Shown in pieces: positions 36,690 through 44,550 of a stretch of 48,445 bases of DNA (its first letter is position 1; every line of letters begins with the position of its first letter). The DNA comes from Lachnospiraceae bacterium (GTDB taxonomy: Bacteria > Bacillota > Clostridia > Lachnospirales > Lachnospiraceae), in assembly GCA_024681595.1 (NCBI GenBank), contig JAILAN010000130.1, positions 1 to 48,445 on the forward strand, written 5' to 3'. The notes under the pieces were generated by a model. That model did no database searches, was not told the DNA's origin, and was given only the letters and a program-made list of their open reading frames with translations. The position numbers and the translations under genes were made by a program.

Positions 36690-37514
36690 ATGATCATTAC
36701 ATTATTGCTTCTGATAGGAATGTCTATACTGGGACCCGCCGCTACTGGCGGGTTTGTTGCTCTGCTTCCATGGGAAGAAATGACAACACTGAACGCTGAT
36801 CTGCCAAAACAGGAAAAAGGCGATAAGGATCTTTTGGCTGAAGATAATGAAACGGCATACGAAGATCCTCTCATCATCGACTATTCGACCGTGGGGCTGC
36901 TGGATTCCGAGGCGGCCGCTTATCAGAACAGCTTTGAGATAGTGTATGAGAGTGAGGTGCCGGACAGTATTAAGGAAACAGTTGAAGAGTATACTTCAAT
37001 GATACCGGCGGTCATTCTGGAGAACGTGGCAGATAACGGTTTTGTCTACAAAGTAGATCCTTCGGGTAATACTACCAAAAAACATGCCGGAATGACAATG
37101 TTTCCTGACTGTATAGTTGACGGAACATATCTTCATACGAGAGATAATCTGACGCCACCGTCAGGAACGATAGGGATAATGGGCGACAGCGTTTCGCGTG
37201 CTAAGATGGCTGCGATCCATGAAGTAGGACATGCCGTTGACTTTATCATCGGAGCGGCGTACGGGTACAGCACGACCTTTGAAAATGAGACCTATATGTC
37301 ACTTGAAGGCGATCCGGTGTGGCAGAAGATATTTGCGGAGGAAAACGAAATAGCGGATTTTCCCGATTATAACAGAACCTGCCCATTGGAGTATTTTGCT
37401 GAGGTCTTCAGGTATGTATTTGAAGATCCCTCCAAACTTGATAATATTCCAAAGTCAAGGCAGTATGTTATAGATACACTGGAGAGCTTTTACGGTATAA
37501 CCATAGACTACTGA
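36690..37514 (+). CDS. Secreted/anchored zinc metallopeptidase, anthrax-lethal-factor-like (ATLF) domain
   Basis: 274 residues. An N-terminal hydrophobic helix (about 1-28) acts as signal or anchor, followed by a low-complexity acidic linker (about 40-65) and a domain of about 190 residues with HEVGH (177-181) in the zinc-binding HExxH helix and a downstream PLEYFAEVFRYVF helix whose Glu (about 238) is the likely third ligand. This plan resembles the lethal-factor-type ATLF peptidases common in Firmicutes. There is no toxin translocation domain, so a housekeeping or envelope role is more likely than intoxication. No clear ribosome-binding site. It stands alone before the MATE gene. Confidence 0.76.
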   Translation: MIITLLLLIGMSILGPAATGGFVALLPWEEMTTLNADLPKQEKGDKDLLAEDNETAYEDPLIIDYSTVGLLDSEAAAYQNSFEIVYESEVPDSIKETVEEYTSMIPAVILENVADNGFVYKVDPSGNTTKKHAGMTMFPDCIVDGTYLHTRDNLTPPSGTIGIMGDSVSRAKMAAIHEVGHAVDFIIGAAYGYSTTFENETYMSLEGDPVWQKIFAEENEIADFPDYNRTCPLEYFAEVFRYVFEDPSKLDNIPKSRQYVIDTLESFYGITIDY

Positions 37515-37624
37515 AAAACATGGATGGCCATAGCTGCTTATGCCGGAGACGGTGGAATATTTTTATATAATCGCCAAATATTGCTGTATTATTTGATTTG
37601 TGTGGAGTAATATACTGAACTTTG

Positions 37625-38989
37625 ATGAAACATACTCATAACAACCGCAAAGTGGTTCTTAACATGACAGAGGGCAATCCGATAAAGCTGCTCATCACTT
37701 TTGCGGTACCAATGCTCATAGGGAATATTTTTCAGCAGGTATATAATCTGGCTGATTCGATAATAGTCGGCAGACTGGTTAATGCCAATGCTCTTGCTGC
37801 GATAGGGGCATCCAGCTCCGTTACTTTTTTGTTCTTCGCGCTCTGTAACGGCATTGGCTCGGGAGGCGGCATCATAACATCCCAGTTCTTCGGAAGCGGG
37901 GATGAGAAAATGGTACGTAAATGTATATCAAACACGGCGTACATCATGCTGATATTTCCGTCGATCGTCGGAGCCTGTGCCTACATGCTATCAAGGCCGA
38001 TACTTGAAATGCTTAAAACACCCGGGGACATCATGCCTGATTCTCTCTCATATATCAGGATCATGTGTGTCGGGATCGTATTCGTTTCCCTGTATAATTT
38101 TATAGCTTCGATGCTGCGTGCACTCGGCGATTCAAAGACCCCGCTGTATTTTCTGGTCGTTTCCTGCATTTTAAATGTCGGGCTTGATATCTTTTTTGTA
38201 TATAAACTGGGATTAAGCGTTCGCGGTGCGGGAATAGCAACCGTGATAGCACAGCTCATGTCCGGGGCCGGATGCTTTATCTTCGCGATCAAAAAGAATC
38301 CGTACTTTAAACTGGAGAAGGATGACTTTAAGATTGACTCGCACCTGATGATGTCGATCATAAAGCTGGGTGTTCCTCTCTCTCTTCAGTTCAGTATGAT
38401 CGCAATCTCATGCATGGCACTTCAGAGAGTCGTCAACTCGTTCGGCGCCGTTGCAGTTGCCGCATTTACCGCAACGAGCAGAATGGAGCAGATAATACAT
38501 CAGCCTTATCAGACACTGGGTACCGCATTATCCACATACACCGGACAGAATTACGGAGCCCGCAAAAAGGACAGAATAGTTGAGGGATTTCACAAGGCTC
38601 TGCTCTTTATGGCCGGTTTTTCACTCTGCATGCTGCCGGTGATGCAGCTTTGCGGCCGGTTTTTCGTGAGTATTTTTGTTAAAGAAAGTGACGTTATCGC
38701 TATGGGAGCCGAAGCTGTCAGGATAACCAGCCTGTTCTACGTGTTCCTTGGTCTCATATATGTGGTAAGAGGCGTGTTAAACGGCCTGGGAGATGCGTTC
38801 TTTGCACTGCTTAACGGCATAGTTGAGGTCATAGGCAGGTTCACGGTCCCCATCATAATGACGACTATTCCTGCGATCGGTTTGTGGGGAATTTGGTGGT
38901 CAACGGGAGTAGTATGGTTCCTCAGCGGATTTACCGCATGGCTCAGATACAGGGCATACAGGAAAAATATTTTCGGCAAAATGACATAA
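37625..38989 (+). CDS. MATE-family efflux transporter
   Basis: 454-residue multidrug and toxic compound extrusion transporter (12 helices expected). N-terminal LNMTEGNPIKLLITFAVPML, then GNIFQQVYNLADSIIVGRLV, the repeated mid-protein motif LGVPLSLQFSMIAISCMALQ and GQNYGARKKDRI are typical of the NorM/DinF-like branch in Clostridia. Substrate unknown. The frame opens at a TTG (37622) but ATG 37625 is taken. The AT-rich upstream has a TATACT (37611-37616) only 9 bases before the start and no clear Shine-Dalgarno, so the mRNA may be nearly leaderless. Confidence 0.9.
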   Translation: MKHTHNNRKVVLNMTEGNPIKLLITFAVPMLIGNIFQQVYNLADSIIVGRLVNANALAAIGASSSVTFLFFALCNGIGSGGGIITSQFFGSGDEKMVRKCISNTAYIMLIFPSIVGACAYMLSRPILEMLKTPGDIMPDSLSYIRIMCVGIVFVSLYNFIASMLRALGDSKTPLYFLVVSCILNVGLDIFFVYKLGLSVRGAGIATVIAQLMSGAGCFIFAIKKNPYFKLEKDDFKIDSHLMMSIIKLGVPLSLQFSMIAISCMALQRVVNSFGAVAVAAFTATSRMEQIIHQPYQTLGTALSTYTGQNYGARKKDRIVEGFHKALLFMAGFSLCMLPVMQLCGRFFVSIFVKESDVIAMGAEAVRITSLFYVFLGLIYVVRGVLNGLGDAFFALLNGIVEVIGRFTVPIIMTTIPAIGLWGIWWSTGVVWFLSGFTAWLRYRAYRKNIFGKMT

Positions 38990-39010
38990 AGGCCTTAATT
39001 GTGCTAATAT
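38981..39010 (+). promoter_or_regulatory. Candidate promoter placing an RNA start at the FAD-protein ATG
   Basis: ATGACA (38981-38986), 18 bases, TAATAT (39005-39010). The predicted start is at 39016-39018, which is the ATG of the next gene. The -35 lies in the end of the MATE gene. Confidence 0.45.
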
Positions 39011-39016
39011 GTAGGA

Positions 39017-40234
39017 ATGATAAAAGTTAAGTATCTGATACTCGGAGGCGGTCCTTCGGGACTGACCCTCGCCAACGCCCTTGTTCAAAGGGGCGAAAAT
39101 TCCGTATTACTGATCGAAAAGGAAAGCGAAGCCGGAGGGCTTTGCAGATCGACAGATGTTGACGGCTGGGCGCTCGATACGGGCGGCGGCCATTTTCTTG
39201 ATGTCAGGAGACCCGAGGTGTGCGAATTCCTGTTCCGCTTTATGGGACCGGAGGAGTGGGACCGTTATGATAGAGACTCCAGGATCAGGCTCAAAGGACA
39301 TGAGGTTTCGCATCCGCTCGAAGCAAATATATGGCAGCTGCCGGAGTATGTTCAGAGGCAGTATCTGGAATCGATCAGGGCAGCAGGATGCAATAACGGT
39401 GCAGCAATGCCCGCCAGATTCACGGAATGGATATATTGGAAACTGGGTGAGCGCATAGCTGCGGATTATATGATCCCGTACAACAAAAAGATGTTCGCCG
39501 ATGAACTGGATGAACTGGGGACATACTGGTTGGACAAGCTGCCGAATGTTGACTATGAAGATACTTTAAGATCGTGCAGGGAGCATCACGCTTACGGGAC
39601 ACAGCCCGGGCATGCCAGCTTTTACTATCCGAAAAAGTACGGCTATGGTGAAGTGTTTAACAGAATGGCCGAAGAACTGGGCGACCGGATAGTCTATAAT
39701 GCAAAAGTATCGACGCTTGATACTGATTCGCATCGTATCACTACCAAAGAAGGAGATGAGTTTGAAGGCAACATTGTGATAACCACGGTTCCCTGGAATT
39801 CATTTGACTCTGTTACAGGTATTTCCGATGAGATGATGACTAAGATGCGAAGTCTTAAGCACAGCAGTATTGAGATCAGATATTTCGCCGAAGATGCGGG
39901 AACTGATGCGCAGTGGGTATATTGTCCGGATCCGGAGCTTCCTTATCACAGGATACTGGTCAGATATAATTTCTGCAAAGGCAAAGGCTACTGGACGGAG
40001 ACGCGATCTGAGAGAACCTCGATGTTTAAGGAAAATGAGGGCGGTCCGGTATTCATGAATGAATACGCCTATCCGCTTAATACAATGGACAAGCCCGTGA
40101 TAATGGATAGATTGCTGACATTTATGAATGGCAGAAATATCATCGGGCTGGGCCGCTGGGGAGAACACAGCCACTTTAATTCGGATGTGGTCATCAAAAA
40201 GGCTCTGGAATTGTCAAAGACACTGACAGATTAG
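39017..40234 (+). CDS. FAD-dependent amine-oxidase/UDP-galactopyranose-mutase-like oxidoreductase
   Basis: 405 residues. Dinucleotide-binding motif LILGGGPSGLTLANAL at the N-terminus, then EKESEAGGLCRS, and DTGGGHFLDV, the FAD signatures of the protoporphyrinogen-oxidase/UGM superfamily. YMIPYNKKMFADELDEL near residue 150 resembles the substrate-domain part of UGM-like and phytoene-desaturase-like proteins. The C-terminal FAD motif is IIGLGRWGEHSHFNSD. The substrate cannot be set; envelope-sugar modification is plausible. Only AGGA directly touches the ATG. Confidence 0.8.
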   Translation: MIKVKYLILGGGPSGLTLANALVQRGENSVLLIEKESEAGGLCRSTDVDGWALDTGGGHFLDVRRPEVCEFLFRFMGPEEWDRYDRDSRIRLKGHEVSHPLEANIWQLPEYVQRQYLESIRAAGCNNGAAMPARFTEWIYWKLGERIAADYMIPYNKKMFADELDELGTYWLDKLPNVDYEDTLRSCREHHAYGTQPGHASFYYPKKYGYGEVFNRMAEELGDRIVYNAKVSTLDTDSHRITTKEGDEFEGNIVITTVPWNSFDSVTGISDEMMTKMRSLKHSSIEIRYFAEDAGTDAQWVYCPDPELPYHRILVRYNFCKGKGYWTETRSERTSMFKENEGGPVFMNEYAYPLNTMDKPVIMDRLLTFMNGRNIIGLGRWGEHSHFNSDVVIKKALELSKTLTD

Positions 40235-40251
40235 AATAAATACGTACAAAA

Positions 40252-40878
40252 ATGGATTATAAGATAGTACTGGCATCCTCTTCTCCGAGAAGAAAAGAAC
40301 TCCTGGAGAAGATAGGACTCGAATTTGATATCTGCCCCTCCAATAAGGAAGAGATCGTTACATCAACGGTTCCGTCCGAAGTCTGTGTTGAACTGTCGAG
40401 GCAGAAGGCGCTTGATGTGGCTGCCTCAATAAAGATGTATAATGAGACGCATCCTGAGATCACATCTCCACAGGACATAATGGTCATAGGTGCGGATACG
40501 ATCGTATACTGCGACGGACAGATACTGGGCAAACCTGCAGATGAAGATGATGCTAAAAGGATGATAAGGATGCTCTCTGACAATACTCATGAGGTATATA
40601 CGGGAGTAACGATAGTATTAATTTATAAGGACGGTCGTGCAGGGGAGTATTCTTTTTATGAATCTACCAAGGTCACATGCTATCCTATAACGGACAGGGA
40701 TATCGACCTTTATACAGCTTCCGGTGAACCTATGGACAAGGCAGGTGCATACGGGATCCAGGGTGAGTTCATCAAGCACATAAAGAAGATTGACGGAGAA
40801 TATGATAACGTGATGGGGCTTCCCGTTGCCAGACTCTATCAGGAGATAAAATCATCATTGAAAGATCAAAGGGCATGA
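40252..40878 (+). CDS. Maf-family nucleotide pyrophosphatase
   Basis: 208-residue Maf protein that hydrolyses noncanonical or canonical NTPs (dTTP/UTP or m7GTP in other species). Key motifs: LASSSPRRKELLEKIGL at the N-terminus, GADTIVYCDGQILGKP in the middle with the catalytic Asp, and GAYGIQGEF near the C-terminus. It lies 17 bases after the FAD gene; no good ribosome-binding site (AATACGTACAAAA) is seen, which fits translational coupling or leaderless initiation. Confidence 0.93.
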   Translation: MDYKIVLASSSPRRKELLEKIGLEFDICPSNKEEIVTSTVPSEVCVELSRQKALDVAASIKMYNETHPEITSPQDIMVIGADTIVYCDGQILGKPADEDDAKRMIRMLSDNTHEVYTGVTIVLIYKDGRAGEYSFYESTKVTCYPITDRDIDLYTASGEPMDKAGAYGIQGEFIKHIKKIDGEYDNVMGLPVARLYQEIKSSLKDQRA

Positions 40879-40892
40879 TAACGGCCCTTTTT
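40868..40892 (+). terminator. Possible weak terminator after maf
   Basis: A 7-bp stem (AAAGGGC 40868-40874 with GCCCTTT 40884-40890) over a 9-base loop, then two more T residues. It overlaps the maf stop codon. Likely attenuates rather than ends transcription into the thioesterase gene. Confidence 0.45.
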
Positions 40893-40905
40893 CAAAGGAG
40901 ATAAG

Positions 40906-41607
40906 ATGTTTACGTTTGACAGTATCGTCAGATACAGTGAGATCGATTACAGGGAAAAACTAAATATACTGGGGGTTCTTAATTATTTTCAGGATTGCTC
41001 GACACTCCAGTCGGAGACCTTGGGAGCGGGTGTAAGAGCTCTGCATGAAAAGAATCTCGTATGGGTCATCTCAACATGGCAGATAGATGTATTACGGTAT
41101 CCGGAGCTTGGAGAGAGGATCACCATAGGAACGTTCCCATATAAGTTCAAGGGATTTTTCGGTATGAGAAATTTCCTCATCAAGGATGAAAAAGGGGAAA
41201 TGATCGCAATGGCAGATACGCTCTGGACGCTGCTAAACTACAAGGAAGGCAAGCCGGAGCGCATAACCGAGGAGATACTAAAGGGCTTTGTCATGGAAGA
41301 ACAGCTGCCGATGGAGAGTGTTAAAGGCAGGATACTGATCCCCGACGATATGATAAAGCTTGATCCGATAACCGTTAAAATGAGCCATCTTGATGCCAAT
41401 ATGCATGTTAACAACGGCAAATATGTTGAGATGATAATGGATGAATTAAAGGTTACCGATCCTAAGAGACTGCGCGTTGAATATCGCAAGCAGGAGAGAC
41501 TTGGAGAAGTACTTACTCCCTATATATACGATGATGAGTCAAAGACCGTTGCGCTCATTAAGGATTCTGCCGGTGAAACGAGTACGGTTATGGAGTTTTG
41601 CAAATGA
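40906..41607 (+). CDS. Acyl-ACP thioesterase
   Basis: 233 residues of the FatA/FatB-like double hot-dog family, which releases free fatty acids from acyl-ACP. N-terminal YSEIDYREKLNILGVLNYFQD, a middle WVISTWQIDVLRYPELGE, and the C-terminal hot dog with HLDANMHVNNGKYVEM, which holds the catalytic Asn and His. AAAGGAGATAAG is a strong ribosome-binding site. Its stop overlaps the start of the S1 gene (ATGA). Such soluble thioesterases are frequent in butyrate-forming Clostridia. Confidence 0.9.
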   Translation: MFTFDSIVRYSEIDYREKLNILGVLNYFQDCSTLQSETLGAGVRALHEKNLVWVISTWQIDVLRYPELGERITIGTFPYKFKGFFGMRNFLIKDEKGEMIAMADTLWTLLNYKEGKPERITEEILKGFVMEEQLPMESVKGRILIPDDMIKLDPITVKMSHLDANMHVNNGKYVEMIMDELKVTDPKRLRVEYRKQERLGEVLTPYIYDDESKTVALIKDSAGETSTVMEFCK

Positions 41608-42254
41608 TAGAACTCGGAAAAAGACAGACACTGTCAATAGTTAAGATCGTTGATTTCGGAGCATATCTGGCTGATACCACGGATAAGGACCACGATCCTC
41701 AAAGCGAGGAAAACAGGGTGCTTTTGCCGAAAAAGGAGCTGCCTGAGGATGCAATGTACATGGATCCTATAGATGTTTTTATCTACAGGGATTCCAAAGA
41801 CAGATTGATCGCTACGACAAAGGATCCCCTGATCCATTTGGGTCAGAGCGCCCCGCTCAGAGTAAAAGACGTTACGAAGATTGGCGCATTTCTCGACTGG
41901 GGACTTGAAAAGGATCTTTTTCTTCCTTTTAAGGAACAAAAGGAACAGGTTAAAAAGGATGATATCGTCACGGTCCGCCTGTATGTGGACAAGAGCAACA
42001 GACTAAGCGCCACCATGTGGGTATCAAAGGATGAGAAAAAGACAGGTGATTATCTTAAGAACGCAACCATCCTTGCTGATATCATACAAAAGAACGGCGG
42101 GTCGTTGCCTGTTAGTGACAGATCGTCTCCTGAACTTATCCGGAAGCTTACAGGCATGAGCAAGAACGAATTTAAAAAGGCAGCCGGAAACCTTTATAAG
42201 AACCGCAGGATACGGATCCTTGAAGACGGTATCGAGCTGGTCAAAGAAAAGTGA
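41604..42254 (+). CDS. CvfB-like S1 RNA-binding protein
   Basis: 217 residues. N-terminal and central S1-like OB folds (LSIVKIVDFGAYLADTT, then VKDVTKIGAFLDWGLEKDLFLPF, then IVTVRLYVDKSNRLSATMW) and a C-terminal winged helix (SPELIRKLTGMSKNEFKKAAGNLYKN). This is the CvfB/YitL plan, linked to virulence factors in Staphylococcus and RNA binding in general. Start: ATG 41604 is 9 bases after GGAG and overlaps the thioesterase stop; a TTG at 41598 is less likely. Cotranscribed with the thioesterase. Confidence 0.88.
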   Translation: MIELGKRQTLSIVKIVDFGAYLADTTDKDHDPQSEENRVLLPKKELPEDAMYMDPIDVFIYRDSKDRLIATTKDPLIHLGQSAPLRVKDVTKIGAFLDWGLEKDLFLPFKEQKEQVKKDDIVTVRLYVDKSNRLSATMWVSKDEKKTGDYLKNATILADIIQKNGGSLPVSDRSSPELIRKLTGMSKNEFKKAAGNLYKNRRIRILEDGIELVKEK

Positions 42255-42268
42255 ATACTCATATAAAG

Positions 42269-42308
42269 CAAAAGAACGGGGCTTAAAGATTTAAGCACCG
42301 TTCTTTTG
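42269..42308. terminator. Bidirectional terminator between cvfB-like and yjfB-like genes
   Basis: Long stem in two parts: CAAAAGAACGG (42269-42279) with CCGTTCTTTTG (42298-42308), one mismatch, then GCTTAA (42281-42286) with TTAAGC (42291-42296) around loop AGAT. Flanking A and T runs at both ends suit termination from both strands. Confidence 0.88.
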
Positions 42309-42329
42309 ATTAATCGATTAATACCGGAC

Positions 42330-42518
42330 CTACACCGACATATCAAAATTGCTACCGATGTTAGGATTGACGGATAACTCCATAGAGCGATCCATCATAC
42401 TAACCATACTTTCACCCTGCGATTCAATGTTATCCAATGATTTGCTGAGCATGGCTATGCCGACCTGGTTCTGGGTATTAACCATAGCTAATGAGGTTGA
42501 TAACCCGGCGATATCCAT
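42330..42518 (-). CDS. YjfB-family putative motility protein
   Basis: 62 residues starting MDIAGLSTSLAMVNTQNQVG, the YjfB pattern, with a helical Met/Ser/Gln-rich middle. yjfB of B. subtilis belongs to the sigma-D (motility) regulon. The start at 42518 is set by AGGAG (42526-42530) 7 bases upstream; the frame opens at 42599 but that part includes the promoters. Convergent with the S1 gene, divergent from the PucR regulator. Function in motility is inferred from family and promoter. Confidence 0.85.
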   Translation of the reverse strand: MDIAGLSTSLAMVNTQNQVGIAMLSKSLDNIESQGESMVSMMDRSMELSVNPNIGSNFDMSV

Positions 42519-42548
42519 ATGATCACTCCTTTCGCTTCCGGTAAGGAT

Positions 42549-42577
42549 ATTATACTGAATCAGCATTATATCCGCAA
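42549..42577 (-). promoter_or_regulatory. Sigma-A-like promoter before the yjfB-like gene
   Basis: Minus strand TTGCGG (42572-42577), 17 bases, perfect TATAAT (42549-42554). It lies just downstream of the sigma-D-like site, so the gene may have two promoters. The -35 matches only three of six. Confidence 0.4.
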
Positions 42578-42580
42578 TAT

Positions 42581-42608
42581 ATATCGGTTGAAACTGCACA
42601 ATATTTTA
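42581..42608 (-). promoter_or_regulatory. Sigma-D/sigma-28-like promoter of the yjfB-like gene
   Basis: Minus strand TAAA (42605-42608), 16 bases, ACCGATAT (42581-42588), seven of eight to GCCGATAT. The spacing is within the accepted 14-16 range. Implies flagellar sigma-factor control. Confidence 0.6.
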
Positions 42609-42693
42609 GTAATTTCAGGTAGTATTTTTTGTGAAAATATATTAAAATGTATTGTGAGTTTTTGTTGAAACTGACCAACCTAGGGGGTAAGAG

Positions 42694-43782
42694 ATGATTT
42701 CCAATCAGACACTTCAGGGGACTATAGACGGCCTTAAGAATATAGCTAAGACGGACTTTTCCGTCCTTGATTCCGAGGGCAAGGAAGTTGCGACGACTCT
42801 GTCAGAGCCCAGATCATTCCGTGATGAAGCTGCCGAGTTTGCCAAATCACCGGCTGACTCGCAGGAGATCGGAGGGTGCCAGTATTTTAAGATATTCGAC
42901 GAGAATTTTGTCGAATATATACTGGTTTCGATGGGAGATTCGGAAAATGCGTATCTCGTCGGCAAAATGGCCGCCTTCCAGATACAGAATCTGATAATCG
43001 CATACAAAGAGCGCTTTGATAAAGACAACTTCGTCAAGAACCTGCTGCTTGATAATCTGCTTCTGGTGGATATTTATTCGCGTGCCAAAAAGCTTCATAT
43101 AGATACCGATGTTCCAAGAGTGGTCATGTCCATGGAGTGCACCAACTCCAAGGAAGTCAACGTACTTGAAACAACCAGGGCTTTCTTTGGATCCAACAAC
43201 AATGACTATGTCACCGCCGTTGATGAAAAGGACGTCCTTATCATAAAGGACCTGTCCGAGGGGACCTCCAAATTCGATATCGACCGGGTGGCTATGTCAC
43301 TGCAGAGAGCTCTTGAAAAAGAAGGCATCAAAGGTATCAAGATTGCATACGGAACCACAGTTCCCGAACTCAAAGAGGTTTCCCGCTCATATAAGGAAGC
43401 CAGAATGGCCATGGATGTGGGCAGGATATTCTTTGAAGACAGGAGCATCATTGCCTATGAAGAACTGGGGATAGGAAGACTGATATATCAGCTGCCGCTG
43501 CCCCTTTGCAAAATGTTCATCAAAGAGATATTCGGTGACAGATCGCCGGCCGAACTTGATGAGGAGACTCTCACAACCATATACAAATTTTTCGAAAACA
43601 ACCTTAATGTCTCTGAAACATCAAGACAGCTGTTCATTCACAGGAACACGCTGGTGTACAGACTTGACAAGATACTCAAGCTGACAGGTCTTGATCTTCG
43701 GACATTTGATGATGCCATCACTTTTCACATCGCACTGATGGTAGTTAAATACATGAAATACATGGAAAACTTTGATTATTGA
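42694..43782 (+). CDS. PucR/CdaR-family transcriptional regulator
   Basis: 362 residues. An N-terminal sensory region (about 1-120; SVLDSEGKEVATTLSEP) resembling a sugar-diacid-type or PAS-like domain, a degenerate GGDEF-like region typical of CdaR/PucR (about 140-265; IKIAYGTTVPELKEVSRSYKEARMAMDVG), and a C-terminal HTH_30 (about 290-355; NNLNVSETSRQLFIHRNTLVYRLDKI). Effector unknown. The site GGGGGT lies before the start. It is 18 bases upstream of ftsE, so it may control or be cotranscribed with division genes; the link is inferred from spacing. Confidence 0.84.
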   Translation: MISNQTLQGTIDGLKNIAKTDFSVLDSEGKEVATTLSEPRSFRDEAAEFAKSPADSQEIGGCQYFKIFDENFVEYILVSMGDSENAYLVGKMAAFQIQNLIIAYKERFDKDNFVKNLLLDNLLLVDIYSRAKKLHIDTDVPRVVMSMECTNSKEVNVLETTRAFFGSNNNDYVTAVDEKDVLIIKDLSEGTSKFDIDRVAMSLQRALEKEGIKGIKIAYGTTVPELKEVSRSYKEARMAMDVGRIFFEDRSIIAYEELGIGRLIYQLPLPLCKMFIKEIFGDRSPAELDEETLTTIYKFFENNLNVSETSRQLFIHRNTLVYRLDKILKLTGLDLRTFDDAITFHIALMVVKYMKYMENFDY

Positions 43783-43800
43783 TTATAAGGAGATAATAAA

Positions 43801-44550
43801 GTGGCTAAGGATCCATACTCAAATGAAAAAAAGAAATTGAGACTGAACCCTAACGGAGACATCATCACTCTTGAAAATGTCAGTAAGTCGTATGCTACAA
43901 ACGGAGCCCCGGCACTTAACGGAGTTGATCTTAGGATCAAAAAAGGGGAATTTGTTTTTATAATCGGTGACAGTGGCTCCGGCAAATCTACCCTTATTAA
44001 ACTCCTGCTAAAAGAACTGACCGCTACAGACGGCAAGATCATGGTCATGGGACAGGATCTTAGCAGGCTTCGTCACGGCAAGATCCCCAAATACAGGAGA
44101 AATCTTGGCATAGTTTTCCAGGATTTCCGGCTCCTTAAGGACAGGAACGTGTATGAGAATGTAGCTTTTGCACAGCGCATCATTCAGGTTCCCAACAAGG
44201 ACATCAAGAGAAATGTTCCCAGTATACTGGCTACAGTAGGCCTCGCCGGCAAATACAAAGCCCGTCCGCGCCAGTTATCCGGAGGAGAACAGCAAAGAGT
44301 CGCCATCGCCAGAGCTCTGGTAAACAGACCTGCCATACTGCTCGCGGATGAGCCTACGGGTAACCTCGATCCCGATACAACCTGGGAGATCATGAAACTG
44401 CTTGAACAGATAAACGAAAACGGAACGACCATCCTCATGGTCACTCATAACAGAGAGATAGTTGATACCATGAAAAAGAGAGTTGTCTCTATGAAGAAGG
44501 GTGTCATCGTCAGCGACGAGGAGAGAGGCGGTTACGTTTATGAAGATTAG
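43801..44550 (+). CDS. ftsE: Cell-division ATP-binding protein FtsE
   Basis: ABC ATPase of 249 residues that with FtsX transmits a signal to extracellular wall hydrolases at the septum. Walker A GDSGSGKSTL, signature LSGGEQQR, Walker B AILLADEPTG and a His switch THN. A GTG start at 43801 follows AAGGAG (43786-43791). The first 22 residues are a basic, variable head before DIITLENVSKSY. Overlaps ftsX by 11 bases. Confidence 0.95.
   Translation: MAKDPYSNEKKKLRLNPNGDIITLENVSKSYATNGAPALNGVDLRIKKGEFVFIIGDSGSGKSTLIKLLLKELTATDGKIMVMGQDLSRLRHGKIPKYRRNLGIVFQDFRLLKDRNVYENVAFAQRIIQVPNKDIKRNVPSILATVGLAGKYKARPRQLSGGEQQRVAIARALVNRPAILLADEPTGNLDPDTTWEIMKLLEQINENGTTILMVTHNREIVDTMKKRVVSMKKGVIVSDEERGGYVYED

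Noticed and set aside
36690-37514. Actual anthrax-type exotoxin
   Set aside because: Only a peptidase-like domain is present; no protective-antigen-binding or translocation domain and no partner toxin gene.
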